Shown: piece by piece, positions 32,392 through 40,498 of the stretch
Position numbering within the stretch: the stretch's first letter is position 1
How the letters are laid out: every line of letters starts with the position of its first letter
Source: Scatosoma sp045644545
GTDB taxonomy: Bacteria; Bacillota; Clostridia; Christensenellales; Borkfalkiaceae
DNA length: 64,000 bases
NCBI GenBank assembly: GCA_045644545.1
Contig: JAZRHC010000004.1
Coordinates: forward strand, 27,083-91,082
Direction of reading: 5' to 3'
Translations under genes and position numbers: made by a program
Notes under the pieces: generated by a model
The model's input: the letters and a program-made list of their open reading frames with translations, nothing else
Databases searched by the model: none
What the model was told of the DNA's origin: nothing

Positions 32392-33471
32392 ATGAAAGAA
32401 AAAACGGAAATTGTAGAGCTCAACGCCCCGTCGACGCAAGCGAAGATCTATATCGGCGCAGGGATTTTAAAGGAGCGTTTGCCTGCGCTCACGGCAGGGC
32501 GGAACTGCTTCGTCCTTACCGATTCGAACGTGTACGCGTTATACCGACCGCTGTTTGACGAATATTTCAAAGAAGCGGGCTTGTTCGTGCTTCCCGCGGG
32601 CGAGGAGAATAAAAATTTTCAATCGCTGTATGCGATCTTGTCCGCAATGGCGGAAGCGGGCGTTTTAAGAACTTCAAGGCTTTTTGCCGTTGGTGGCGGG
32701 GTCGTCGGGGATATCGGCGGGCTTGCCGCGGCGCTTTATATGCGCGGGATCTCTTGCGTACAAATCCCCACCACGCTGCTTGCGCAGGTGGACAGCGGCG
32801 TAGGCGGGAAAACGGCTGTTGACCTCGGCGGGGTGAAGAATATCGTCGGGGCGTTTTATCAGCCCGAGGAAGTCGTCGTCGATACGGAATTTTTAAAAAC
32901 GCTTCCGCTTCGAGAAATCAAATGCGGTATGGGCGAGATCGTCAAATACGCGGCGCTCGACGGGAAGTTTTTTAAAACGCTTTCCGAAAATACGGACGAG
33001 CTTTCGTCGCTGGAATTTTTGCAGTCGTTGATCGCGGATTCTATCCGTTTGAAGGCGGGCGTGGTCGAGCGCGACGAGAAGGAATCGGGCGAGCGCAAAT
33101 GCCTGAACGTGGGGCACACGACGAGCCACGCGATCGAGCTTACGCACGGATTCTCGCACGGCGAAGGGGTGCTTTACGGTATGCTTTTGGAAACGCATAT
33201 CGCGATGAAAGCGGGCGTTTGCGAGAAGGAATACGGGGAAAAGCTGATAAAGATCGTTCGCGCGGCGATCGAGGTCGAGCCCAAATCCGCGCCCGATTTT
33301 AAGAATATAAAAGCCGACGCGGCGAAAGCCAAGGCGGATAAGAAAAATACCCGCGGCGATAAGATCACCCTTTCGGTTGCGAAAAAGCAAAACGAATGGA
33401 CTACGCTTACGCTGGATTTCGATTTTTACGCAAACGCGCTCGAACGGGCGGTGAAAGAGCTTTCGCTTTGA
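32392..33471 (+). CDS. aroB: 3-dehydroquinate synthase
   Basis: NAD+- and metal-dependent enzyme making the first ring of the pathway from DAHP. The 359-residue protein has GGGVVGDIGGLAAA (about 102-115), QIPTTLLAQVDSGVGGKTAVDL (its core PTTLLAQVDSSVGGK-like block near 124-143), MGEIVKYA and NVGHTTSHAIE with metal-binding histidine. Follows aroC after 18 nt with GGGAGA. Confidence 0.96.
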   Translation: MKEKTEIVELNAPSTQAKIYIGAGILKERLPALTAGRNCFVLTDSNVYALYRPLFDEYFKEAGLFVLPAGEENKNFQSLYAILSAMAEAGVLRTSRLFAVGGGVVGDIGGLAAALYMRGISCVQIPTTLLAQVDSGVGGKTAVDLGGVKNIVGAFYQPEEVVVDTEFLKTLPLREIKCGMGEIVKYAALDGKFFKTLSENTDELSSLEFLQSLIADSIRLKAGVVERDEKESGERKCLNVGHTTSHAIELTHGFSHGEGVLYGMLLETHIAMKAGVCEKEYGEKLIKIVRAAIEVEPKSAPDFKNIKADAAKAKADKKNTRGDKITLSVAKKQNEWTTLTLDFDFYANALERAVKELSL

Positions 33472-33490
33472 AAGGAAAGAGGACAAGGCT

Positions 33491-34753
33491 ATGTTGGAAA
33501 TAAAACCGAGAGAATATTTCGAAGGGGAATTTTCCCTTCCCGGGGATAAATCGATCACCCATCGCGCGGTAATGCTGAACGCGTGCGCAGACGGGGAAGC
33601 GACGATTACGAACGCTTTAACGGGCGAGGACTGCCTGTCCACGGCGGCGTGTATGCGCGCGCTCGGCGCGAAAATAAAGGTGGACGGCACGACGATTTTC
33701 GTGAAAGGCTCGCCCGATTTCAAAAGCGGGCAACGCCTGAATTGCGGAAACTCGGGCACGACTATTCGTCTTTTGACGGGACTCGTGGCGGGCAAAGGGA
33801 TCCAAGCGGAGCTCTACGGCGACGATTCCCTTTCAAAGCGACCTATGGGAAGGGTGTCCGAGCCACTTGCGCTTCTCGGCGCGAAGGTGCAAACGACGGG
33901 CGGAACAGCGCCGTTAGTCGTATCCCCCGCAACCCTTTGCGGGCAGGAAATCACGCTGAAAATAGCCTCCGCGCAGGTCAAAAGCGCGATTCTTCTCGCG
34001 GGACTGAACGCGGAAGGGGTCACGCGAGTCGTAGAACCCGTAAAATCCCGCGATCACACGGAAAGAATGCTCCAAGCAATGGGCGCGGAGATAAGAGTAG
34101 ACGGCAACGCGGTAGAAATTAAAAAAAGCAACTTAAAAGCGATCGACGTCAGCGTTCCTTCGGATATTTCGTCGGCGGCGTATTTTATGGCGCTCGGCGC
34201 GCTCAAAGGCAAAACGCTTTGTAAAAACGTCGGAGTCAATCCCACGCGCACGGGAATTTTAGTCGCGTTCGATAAGCTCGGCGTGAAATATACGCTTTTA
34301 AACCGTCGCGTTTCGGGCGGGGAAGAAATTGCGGATATCCTCGTGGAGAAATCGCCCCTCAAAGCCATCGAGCTCGGCGGGGAAGTCATTCCCGCGCTGA
34401 TCGACGAATTGCCCTTAATCGCGCTTATGTGCGCGTTTGCCGAAGGCGAAAGCCGTATTTTCGGCGCAAAGGAACTGCGCGTAAAAGAAAGCGACCGAAT
34501 TAAAACGACGGCGGAGCTTATCAACGCGTTGGGCGGGGATTGCCGAGAAACGCAAGACGGATTTATTATTCGAGGGAAAGCCTCTTTGCGGGGAGGAAAA
34601 GTAAACAGCTATCTCGATCACAGGATCGCGATGACGGCGGCGGTCGGGCTGATCGCTTCGGAGGAAGGCGGGGAGATCGTAAACCCCGAATGTTGCGCGA
34701 TATCTTTCCCTGATTTCTTTGAAAAATTAGGCGTTTGCGCGGGGCAGGTGTGA
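33491..34753 (+). CDS. aroA: 3-phosphoshikimate 1-carboxyvinyltransferase (EPSP synthase)
   Basis: Joins phosphoenolpyruvate to shikimate-3-phosphate. The 420-residue protein has LPGDKSITHRAVML (17-30), LNCGNSGTTIRLLTGL (about 81-96), RPMGRV (about 117-122), PSDISSAAYF and KESDRI (about 334-339). Note the LNCGNSGTTIR form (class II-like, Gly-Asn-Ser) rather than an alanine variant. Ends 1 nt before aroE. Confidence 0.96.
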   Translation: MLEIKPREYFEGEFSLPGDKSITHRAVMLNACADGEATITNALTGEDCLSTAACMRALGAKIKVDGTTIFVKGSPDFKSGQRLNCGNSGTTIRLLTGLVAGKGIQAELYGDDSLSKRPMGRVSEPLALLGAKVQTTGGTAPLVVSPATLCGQEITLKIASAQVKSAILLAGLNAEGVTRVVEPVKSRDHTERMLQAMGAEIRVDGNAVEIKKSNLKAIDVSVPSDISSAAYFMALGALKGKTLCKNVGVNPTRTGILVAFDKLGVKYTLLNRRVSGGEEIADILVEKSPLKAIELGGEVIPALIDELPLIALMCAFAEGESRIFGAKELRVKESDRIKTTAELINALGGDCRETQDGFIIRGKASLRGGKVNSYLDHRIAMTAAVGLIASEEGGEIVNPECCAISFPDFFEKLGVCAGQV

Positions 34754-34754
34754 A

Positions 34755-35591
34755 ATGAACGCAAAAAAAATACGCCTCGGGCTCGTCGGGAAGGATCTTA
34801 CGAAATCCCCGAGCGATAAGGTGCATAATTTTATTTTAAGCGAACTCGGCTACGAGTGCGAATACGAAAAGCTCTCCGTGAGCCAAGAGCAATTCGATTT
34901 TGCCGCGAGAAGACTGCTCGGCGACTTCGACGGCTTTAACGTCACCATTCCTTATAAGCGGGATATTATGGAATATCTCGACGGGATAAAGGGAGAAGCC
35001 AACGAATTCGGCGCGGTGAACACGGTGATTTGCGCCACGCGGGAGGGCTATAACACGGACGGGCTCGGGTTTATGCAAATGCTCTTTACCGCGGGGATAT
35101 CGGTCGAGGGCAAAAAAACGCTCGTTTTAGGCGGCGGCGGTTCGGGCAGAAGCTCGGCGGTCGCGCTCAAAAACGCGGGCGCGGAAGTATATTTATATCA
35201 ACGGAACGCCGAAAAATTATTGCAAACGGCGAAAGAACTGGGCGTGAAAGCGGCGAACGGTGGCAACGGCGAAAACGGCGTTTACGGCGGGAAGTTCGAG
35301 CTTCTCGTCAACTGTACGGGCGTGGGTATGCACGATACGGAAGGGCAATCCCCCGTCGAAGCTTCGGCGTTTGCGGGCGCGGAAGCGGCGGTCGATCTCA
35401 TTTACACTCCCGCCGAGTCGGAATTTTTGCGGCTCGCAAAATCAAAGGGCGTGAAAATCTTGAACGGCGCGTCGATGCTTTTTTATCAGGCGTATTACGC
35501 GGATTGCTTGTATTTAAACCGCACTCCTTCCAAAGAGGAAGCCGAAAATTTATATAAAAAATATTTAAAAACTCAAAACGAGGTGAAATAA
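34755..35591 (+). CDS. aroE: Shikimate dehydrogenase
   Basis: NADPH-dependent reduction of 3-dehydroshikimate. The 278-residue protein has SPSDKVHNFI (a form of SxS substrate block, 18-27), NVTIPYK (about 59-65) with the catalytic lysine, NTDG (about 96-99), and the Rossmann GGGGSGRSSAVALK (about 120-133). Its start follows the aroA stop by 1 nt. Confidence 0.95.
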   Translation: MNAKKIRLGLVGKDLTKSPSDKVHNFILSELGYECEYEKLSVSQEQFDFAARRLLGDFDGFNVTIPYKRDIMEYLDGIKGEANEFGAVNTVICATREGYNTDGLGFMQMLFTAGISVEGKKTLVLGGGGSGRSSAVALKNAGAEVYLYQRNAEKLLQTAKELGVKAANGGNGENGVYGGKFELLVNCTGVGMHDTEGQSPVEASAFAGAEAAVDLIYTPAESEFLRLAKSKGVKILNGASMLFYQAYYADCLYLNRTPSKEEAENLYKKYLKTQNEVK

Positions 35592-35592
35592 A

Positions 35593-36036
35593 ATGAAAAT
35601 TTTGGTGCTCAACGGCGTAAATCTCAATTTAACGGGCAAACGCGAACGTAGCGTTTACGGCGTAAAAACGCTCGAAGAAATCAACGCGGAAATCGCAACT
35701 TACGCAAAGACGCGTGGCGTGGCTACGGAGTTTTATCAAAGCAATTTCGAAGGCGAGCTCGTGAATAAGCTCCACGAGGCGTTTTTAAATAATTCCTGCG
35801 ACGCAATTGTTTTGAACGCGGGCGCGTTCACGCATTATAGCTACGCCCTTCGCGACGCGATCGCCGCGATCGATATTCCCGTGGTGGAAGTGCATCTCTC
35901 TAACGTTCACGCGCGCGATGAATTCAGAAAGAACAGCGTGCTTTCGGAGGTTTGCGCGGGAACGGTGTTCGGGTTTGGCGTGGGGAGCTATATCGCCGCG
36001 ATCGAAGGCTTAAAATATCGCGCGGAAAATAAATAA
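35593..36036 (+). CDS. aroQ: 3-dehydroquinate dehydratase, type II
   Basis: The 147-residue dodecameric enzyme. Visible: LNGVNLNLTGKRE (5-17) with the lid arginine region, EFYQSNFEGELV, LNAGAFTHYSYALRDAI (about 77-93), VVEVHLSNVHARDEFR (about 98-113) with the catalytic histidine. The usual tyrosine in the lid (…ERSVYG) is kept. Directly follows aroE. Confidence 0.96.
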   Translation: MKILVLNGVNLNLTGKRERSVYGVKTLEEINAEIATYAKTRGVATEFYQSNFEGELVNKLHEAFLNNSCDAIVLNAGAFTHYSYALRDAIAAIDIPVVEVHLSNVHARDEFRKNSVLSEVCAGTVFGFGVGSYIAAIEGLKYRAENK

Positions 36037-36057
36037 TCAAGGCTCGAAGGGGTAGTT

Positions 36058-36579
36058 ATGAATTTGATCTTATGCGGAATGATGGGCGCGGGAAAAACGA
36101 CGATCGGGATCAAGATCGCCGAGCGCACGGGCAGAAGATGGTACGATACCGACGGTATGATCGTCGATCGTCACGGAAAAATTTCAGACATTTTCGAATA
36201 CTACGGCGAAGAATATTTCCGTAAGATAGAAACGGATATCGTGAAAGAGCTGAGCCAAAAGGACGACCTCGTGATCTCGACGGGCGGCGGCTTGGTGTTA
36301 AAAAGCGAAAACGATAAAATTTTGCAAGAAAACGGCAAGATCGTTTTTTTGCGCGCCTCTTTGCAAACGCTTGCCGAAAGGCTGAAAGTGGACGGCACTC
36401 GCCCGCTGTTGCAAACCTCTACGGAAAATATCCGCGACCGCCTCGCAAGGCTTTTAAAGGAGCGCTCGCCCGTTTATGAAAGCGTGGCGGATTATATCGT
36501 GGACGTAGACGGAAAAACGCCCGACGAAATCGCGGACGAAGTGGTTTCGGTTGTGAAAATGGGCGGGGCAGGTATTTGA
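36058..36579 (+). CDS. aroK: Shikimate kinase
   Basis: ATP-dependent phosphorylation of shikimate. The 173-residue protein has Walker A GMMGAGKTT (5-13), the DTDG aspartate block (28-31), a kinase-typical GGGLVL (about 78-83) and R in LKERSPVYE. GGGGTAGTT serves as a weak ribosome site. The stop overlaps the next start (TGATG). Confidence 0.95.
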   Translation: MNLILCGMMGAGKTTIGIKIAERTGRRWYDTDGMIVDRHGKISDIFEYYGEEYFRKIETDIVKELSQKDDLVISTGGGLVLKSENDKILQENGKIVFLRASLQTLAERLKVDGTRPLLQTSTENIRDRLARLLKERSPVYESVADYIVDVDGKTPDEIADEVVSVVKMGGAGI

Positions 36580-37286
36580 TGAAAACCATTTTAATCACGG
36601 GCGGCGTGCGCGGTATTGGCGCGGCGATCGCCTTAGCTTTTTTAAAAAAATATACCCGCGAACAGGCGCGCGTGTGCGTGACTTACACCAAAGACGAAGA
36701 AAACGCGGAAAAAATCCGCGCGGCAGGCGCGGAAGTTTATCGTTCGGACGTTTCGAACGAGGACGAAGTGAAAGAACTTTTTAAAACCTTGGGTGGCGTG
36801 GATATCCTCGTGAACAACGCGGGCGTAGCTCTCGTAAAGCAGCTGCAAGATACCACCGTTGACGAGTTTCGTAAGCTTTTTTCCGTCAACGTCGAGGGCG
36901 CGTTTTTGTGCGCGCGTGAAGCGGCGAAGGGAATGATCGATAAAAAAAGCGGGCTGATCGTGAATATTTCTTCCGTTTGGGGCGAAGTGGGCGGAAGCTG
37001 TGAAAGCGCGTATTCTGCAAGCAAAGCCGCGCTGATCGGATTTACGAAAGCCCTTGCAAAAGAGCTTGGCTATTCGGGAATACGAGTCAATTGCGTTTCG
37101 CCCGGGGTGATACGGACTTCGATGAACGCTTGTTTTTCCGAAGAGGAGTTGCGCGCGATAGAAGAAGAAATTCCGATGGGACGCGTCGGCACGGGCGACG
37201 ACGTTGCCAAAGCCGTTCTGTTTTTAGACGAAAACGACTACGTAACGGGCGTTGATCTTCCCGTCGGCGGGGGGTTTTGCCTTTGA
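36579..37286 (+). CDS. Short-chain dehydrogenase/reductase (FabG-like)
   Basis: The 235-residue cytoplasmic oxidoreductase has TGGVRGIGAAIA (7-18) for NAD(P), NNAG (about 85-88), and the catalytic S-Y-K set (NISSVWGE; YSASKAA, about 147-153). It ends in PVGGGFCL. It is the last gene of the aro series and coupled to aroK by a TGATG overlap. Its substrate may be unrelated to shikimate; a 3-oxoacyl-ACP reductase role is equally likely on sequence alone. Confidence 0.88.
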   Translation: MKTILITGGVRGIGAAIALAFLKKYTREQARVCVTYTKDEENAEKIRAAGAEVYRSDVSNEDEVKELFKTLGGVDILVNNAGVALVKQLQDTTVDEFRKLFSVNVEGAFLCAREAAKGMIDKKSGLIVNISSVWGEVGGSCESAYSASKAALIGFTKALAKELGYSGIRVNCVSPGVIRTSMNACFSEEELRAIEEEIPMGRVGTGDDVAKAVLFLDENDYVTGVDLPVGGGFCL

Positions 37287-37287
37287 A

Positions 37288-37623
37288 TCAGGAACGCTTT
37301 TTAAAATACGCGTCTAAGCTTTTTTGAATAAAATCGTCCGCGATCCCTGCGGTAGGGGATTGCGGTTTTTCTTTTGTCGGCGGGGGTTGCGTTTTGGAAT
37401 CGTTTTGGGCGGAAGCGGCGGCTTCCGCCGTTTTTTCTTGCGCGTTTCCCGCGCTTCCCGCGTTTTTAAACGCGTTCATTATTTCGGAAAAACGGTTTAG
37501 CTCGTTTAAAAATTTCAGCATATCCTCGGAAGATTTCACGTTGCCGAGCAGGGGTTTGATACTTTCGAAAAAATCGCTCTTTTGTGAAAAATAATATAAA
37601 AGAATCAAACTGAGAATATCCAT
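37288..37623 (-). CDS. Small hypothetical protein with a Pro/Ala-rich linker
   Basis: The 111-residue protein starts with a hydrophobic stretch (MDILSLILLYYFSQKSDFF), then a helical part (20-52), a low-complexity linker (55-90, with KTQPPPTKEKPQSP), and a short helix. Unrecognised. No Shine-Dalgarno is present; a TATAGT at 37629-37634 lies 5 nt before the ATG, suggesting a leaderless message. It is divergent from the next small gene and convergent with the SDR gene, ending 2 nt from it. Confidence 0.68.
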   Translation of the reverse strand: MDILSLILLYYFSQKSDFFESIKPLLGNVKSSEDMLKFLNELNRFSEIMNAFKNAGSAGNAQEKTAEAAASAQNDSKTQPPPTKEKPQSPTAGIADDFIQKSLDAYFKKRS

Positions 37624-37721
37624 ACTATACTATACGCGTTGTGTCGAAATTTTGCGCCGTTGAATAGGATATATAAAAATGGCACTGCCATAAAAACCTT
37701 TCGGGAGGCAAAGAGGCAAAA

Positions 37722-38018
37722 ATGAAAAGCTTTAAAGAGTATAAACCTACGCAAGGGCAAAGCAAACAAACCCCGCCCGTAAACGACGGGCAGGGGGAAA
37801 CGGCGGAAGAACTCACGAAAAAACTCGCGGCGGCGTGGGGCGGTAAATCCAGCGGCGCGATGATGAAAGAAATTTTAACGGAAGCCGAACGCAGTAAACG
37901 CGCAGGAAAGCTTTCCAACGAAGAAATCGACGAATTTTACCGTCAATTTTCTCCGATGCTGAACGGCGCGCAACGCATATTACTTAAAAAAGTAGTGCAG
38001 AAACTAAAAGAAATTTAA
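37722..38018 (+). CDS. Small hypothetical helical protein
   Basis: The 98-residue protein is charged and mostly helical after a glutamine-rich disordered head (MKSFKEYKPTQGQSKQTPPV). The conserved-looking part runs from about 28 (AEELTKKLAAAW) to the end (LLKKVVQKLKEI). Unrecognised. GGGAGG and then GAGG lie before the ATG. Its stop overlaps the stop of the convergent aminotransferase-family gene by 3 nt. Its divergent partner is also a small unknown, so the two may be linked. Confidence 0.7.
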   Translation: MKSFKEYKPTQGQSKQTPPVNDGQGETAEELTKKLAAAWGGKSSGAMMKEILTEAERSKRAGKLSNEEIDEFYRQFSPMLNGAQRILLKKVVQKLKEI

Positions 38019-39166
38019 TCGCCGAAGCCGCCGTTTTCGGCGATCTTTTTAAGGGCGAGTAGAAGCTCGTCGATCTCCGTTTTCGTGTTAAAATGCGAAA
38101 AGGAAACCCTCACGAGCCCGCCGTCTTGCGTGCCGAGCGCTTCGTGCATAAACGGCGCGCAATGTAAGCCGCCTCGCACGGCGATATCGTATTTGGAGGA
38201 AAGCAAAGAAGCGATAAATTCCGATTGCAGATTCTCGTGCGCGAACGCGACGATCCCGCTTTCGTTCGCCGTGGAATAGATTTGGTATACGGGCAACTTT
38301 TTGAGTCCCGCGAGGAAATATTCCGCAAGCTCTTTGAGCTTTGCGGAAATTTGTTTTTCGTGCGCGGAAAGATAACGAATCCCTTCTAAAAGCGAATAGA
38401 TCGCGGGGAAGGAAAGCGTTCCCGCTTCCAAATTATCGGGGTAAAATTCGGGCATATCAAGGGAAAAGCTCAGCGTGCCCGTGCCGCCGTATAAAAGGGG
38501 CGGGAGCTCTACGCGTTCGGAGAATAAAAGCGCGCCGCTTCCCTGCGTCGCAAACAATCCTTTGTGCCCCGCCAAGGCAAGTAGATCAATACCTGCCCCC
38601 TTCATTTTCAGGGAAATATGCCCGCCCCCTTGCGCGCCGTCCACGATTAAAAGCACGTTTTTCGGGATCGCCTTTTTGATTGCGTACAGGTTGGGGATCG
38701 CGCCGTTTACGTTGGAGCAGGAAGTTACGATCACCGCTTTCGTGTTTGGCTTTAACAGCTTTTTCACGGCGCTTGGGTCAATCGTTCTCGCCCAGCTTTC
38801 GTTCGTGGAAAGAGGGCAGATATCGTATTCGACGCGCCGCTCGTTTTTCAACCGTTCGAGCGGGCGGAGAACTGAATTGTGCTCCATCGCGGTCGCGATC
38901 GCGTGATCGCCTTTTCCAAGCGTGCCGAACAAAGCGAGATTGAGCGCTTCCGTGCAGTTTTTCGTGAATGCGACCCGCTCGAAGCCGTAGCCGTCGAAAT
39001 ATTCCGAAAGCGCGTTTCTGCATTCCTGCACGATTCCGAGGCAGGATAAAGAAAGCTTGTGGCCGCTGCGCCCGGGGTTCGCGCACGCTTTAAGCGCGGA
39101 AGTCACGGCGGTGATCACGGAGTCGGGTTTTCTGCCGCCCGTAGCGGCGTTGTCAAAATAGATCAT
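38015..39166 (-). CDS. Cysteine desulfurase-like class V aminotransferase
   Basis: PLP enzyme of the NifS/CsdB fold, 383 residues. Seen: DNAATGGRKP (4-13), TKNCTEALN (about 68-76), MEHNSVLRPL (about 92-101), DGAQGGGH (about 173-180) and AGHKGLFATQGSGALL with the PLP lysine (K at about 199). The N-terminus and AGHKGL block fit the 'cysteine desulfurase family' subgroup often found beside DUF3343 and selenium genes. Divergent from the DUF3343 gene here. GAGGTG precedes the ATG. Substrate could be cysteine or selenocysteine. Confidence 0.9.
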   Translation of the reverse strand: MIYFDNAATGGRKPDSVITAVTSALKACANPGRSGHKLSLSCLGIVQECRNALSEYFDGYGFERVAFTKNCTEALNLALFGTLGKGDHAIATAMEHNSVLRPLERLKNERRVEYDICPLSTNESWARTIDPSAVKKLLKPNTKAVIVTSCSNVNGAIPNLYAIKKAIPKNVLLIVDGAQGGGHISLKMKGAGIDLLALAGHKGLFATQGSGALLFSERVELPPLLYGGTGTLSFSLDMPEFYPDNLEAGTLSFPAIYSLLEGIRYLSAHEKQISAKLKELAEYFLAGLKKLPVYQIYSTANESGIVAFAHENLQSEFIASLLSSKYDIAVRGGLHCAPFMHEALGTQDGGLVRVSFSHFNTKTEIDELLLALKKIAENGGFGD

Positions 39167-39244
39167 AAATGCACCTCTTTTTTGGGTTAATCATAAAATA
39201 TAGTATCGTTATATAGTATTCAAAAGAGGGGGTGGCTATGACTT

Positions 39245-39505
39245 ATGATGATTTTGGCTGCGTTCCGTTCGCGGGCGCAAAGCCTTGACTACGCCGAACG
39301 CCTGAGAAGCTACGGCGTGCCTTCGGAAACCGTGCCTACGCCGAAGGAAGCCAAGATCGGTTGCGGGCTTTGCGTGCGCTTCGACGCCCGTTCCTTTATC
39401 CGCGCGGAAGCCGTGTTGAAGCGGGGCGGCTACGCTTCCTTTAAGGGCTTTTACAAAACGGAGTTTACGGGCGGCAGAATCACGGTTTCGCCGTACCGAC
39501 GTTAA
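39245..39505 (+). CDS. DUF3343 protein, putative Se/S carrier
   Basis: The 86-residue protein fits DUF3343: an N-terminal strand with 'AAFRS...DYAERLRSYGVPSET' in which the family has 'F.s...Al..e..lk..gi....iptP', then VPTPKEAKIGCGLCVRF (30-46) with the conserved cysteines. The family is proposed to carry sulfur or selenium in persulfide form. Divergent from the cysteine desulfurase-like gene with 78 nt between, so they probably work together. The ribosome site GAGGGGG is placed slightly far (12 nt) from this ATG. Confidence 0.82.
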   Translation: MMILAAFRSRAQSLDYAERLRSYGVPSETVPTPKEAKIGCGLCVRFDARSFIRAEAVLKRGGYASFKGFYKTEFTGGRITVSPYRR

Positions 39506-39548
39506 TTTTTTTTTCGTTACGACCGCAGGCGGGCGTTCCCGCTGCGCG

Positions 39549-39717
39549 TTAAGGCAATACCGCACAATGTTGTAATAGAAATTGCGTTAGCATTTTCGAG
39601 GGAGAAAAAGGCGCTTTTTTGAGATAATAGTGAGCCCTATTATAAGAAAAAGCAACGTATTTATCCCCGAAAACGGTAGCAAGTTCTATTATCGTTATTT
39701 GTGCGGGGTTGCCTTAA
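39549..39717. mobile_element. 169-bp foldback (MITE-like) element
   Basis: The element is one long imperfect palindrome centred at about 39633. Left and right ends both read TTAAGGCAA then a C-rich block and CCGCACAA; inner parts TAATAGAA, TTGC, TTTTCG, and ATAATAG also mirror each other, leaving a 6-nt loop (39631-39636). It is bounded by TTAA at both ends and has no coding capacity. It fills most of the 304-nt gap between the DUF3343 gene and nth. A non-autonomous transposable element is the best reading; a structured RNA is possible. Confidence 0.65.
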
Positions 39718-39771
39718 TACCCTTTTTTCTCCGCGCGGGCGATTTTTCCCGCGCGGTTTATAGTGAAAAGC

Positions 39772-39800
39772 TTGCAAAAATTTTCGTTTTCTGCTATACT
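39772..39800 (+). promoter_or_regulatory. Promoter of nth with an almost absent leader
   Basis: TTGCAA (39772-39777), 17 bp, TATACT (39795-39800). The ATG is 9 nt after the -10 box, leaving a leader of about 3 nt and no Shine-Dalgarno. Confidence 0.65.
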
Positions 39801-39809
39801 GAATACGCT

Positions 39810-40442
39810 ATGAAAAAATCCGATAAAACGATCGCGCTCGAAGAGCTTCGGCGCTTATATCCCAACGCAAAACCCGCGCTTCATTATCGCACGCCCTACG
39901 AGCTTTTGGTGGCGGTGATGCTGTCGGCACAGTGCACCGACGAACGGGTGAATAAGGTAACCGCGGTACTTTTTGAAAAGTATTCCACCCCCGAAAAAAT
40001 GCTCGCGCTTTCGGTGGAAGAGCTTTCGAGGTATATTTTTTCCTGCGGGCTCTACCGCTCCAAAGCCGAGCATATCCTTTCGGCAACCAAGGACGTTTTA
40101 GAGCGTTTCGGCGGCGAAGTGCCTTCCACGATCGAGGAGCTAAAAAGTCTGGCGGGCGTGGGGCAAAAAACGGCGAACGTCGTGTATTCGGTGGCGTTCG
40201 GCGGCGACGCGATCGCGGTAGATACGCACGTTTTCCGCGTGAGCAACCGTTTGGGGCTTGCCAAGGGCAAAACGCCCAAGGAAGTGGAAGCGGGCTTAAA
40301 TAAGTCCGTGCCGAAAGAGGACTGGTCGAAGGCTCACCATTGGATCATCTATCACGGTCGGAGGGTCTGCCACGCCCGTAAGCCCGATTGCGAAAGCTGT
40401 ACGCTGTCCGCCGTGTGCGATCACGCGAAGAAAAATAAATAA
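39810..40442 (+). CDS. nth: Endonuclease III
   Basis: DNA glycosylase/AP lyase for oxidised pyrimidines. The 210-residue protein has the helix-hairpin-helix (LKSLAGVGQKTANVV, about 108-122) with the catalytic lysine, VDTHVFRVSNRLG with the catalytic aspartate (about 132-144), and a [4Fe-4S] cluster C-x6-C-x2-C-x5-C (CHARKPDCESCTLSAVC, about 187-203). The start is placed at the ATG shown by the promoter position; the frame is open upstream through the foldback element but is not protein-like. Confidence 0.95.
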   Translation: MKKSDKTIALEELRRLYPNAKPALHYRTPYELLVAVMLSAQCTDERVNKVTAVLFEKYSTPEKMLALSVEELSRYIFSCGLYRSKAEHILSATKDVLERFGGEVPSTIEELKSLAGVGQKTANVVYSVAFGGDAIAVDTHVFRVSNRLGLAKGKTPKEVEAGLNKSVPKEDWSKAHHWIIYHGRRVCHARKPDCESCTLSAVCDHAKKNK

Positions 40443-40458
40443 AAACGGTATAAAAACG

Positions 40459-40498
40459 CCTCCCGATACGCAAGCTTTTTGTATTCGGGAGGTTTTTT
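40459..40498 (+). terminator. Terminator of nth that also holds the next ribosome site
   Basis: CCTCCCGATAC (40459-40469) pairs with GTATTCGGGAGG (40481-40492, one bulge), followed by T6 and then directly by ATG. The GGGAGG of the falling arm is the Shine-Dalgarno of the next gene. Confidence 0.75.

Noticed and set aside
39238..39288. 16-codon frame with the best-placed ribosome site before the DUF3343 gene
   Set aside because: Too short and without conservation that I can judge; DUF3343 similarity supports the ATG at 39245. A leader peptide remains possible but unsupported.
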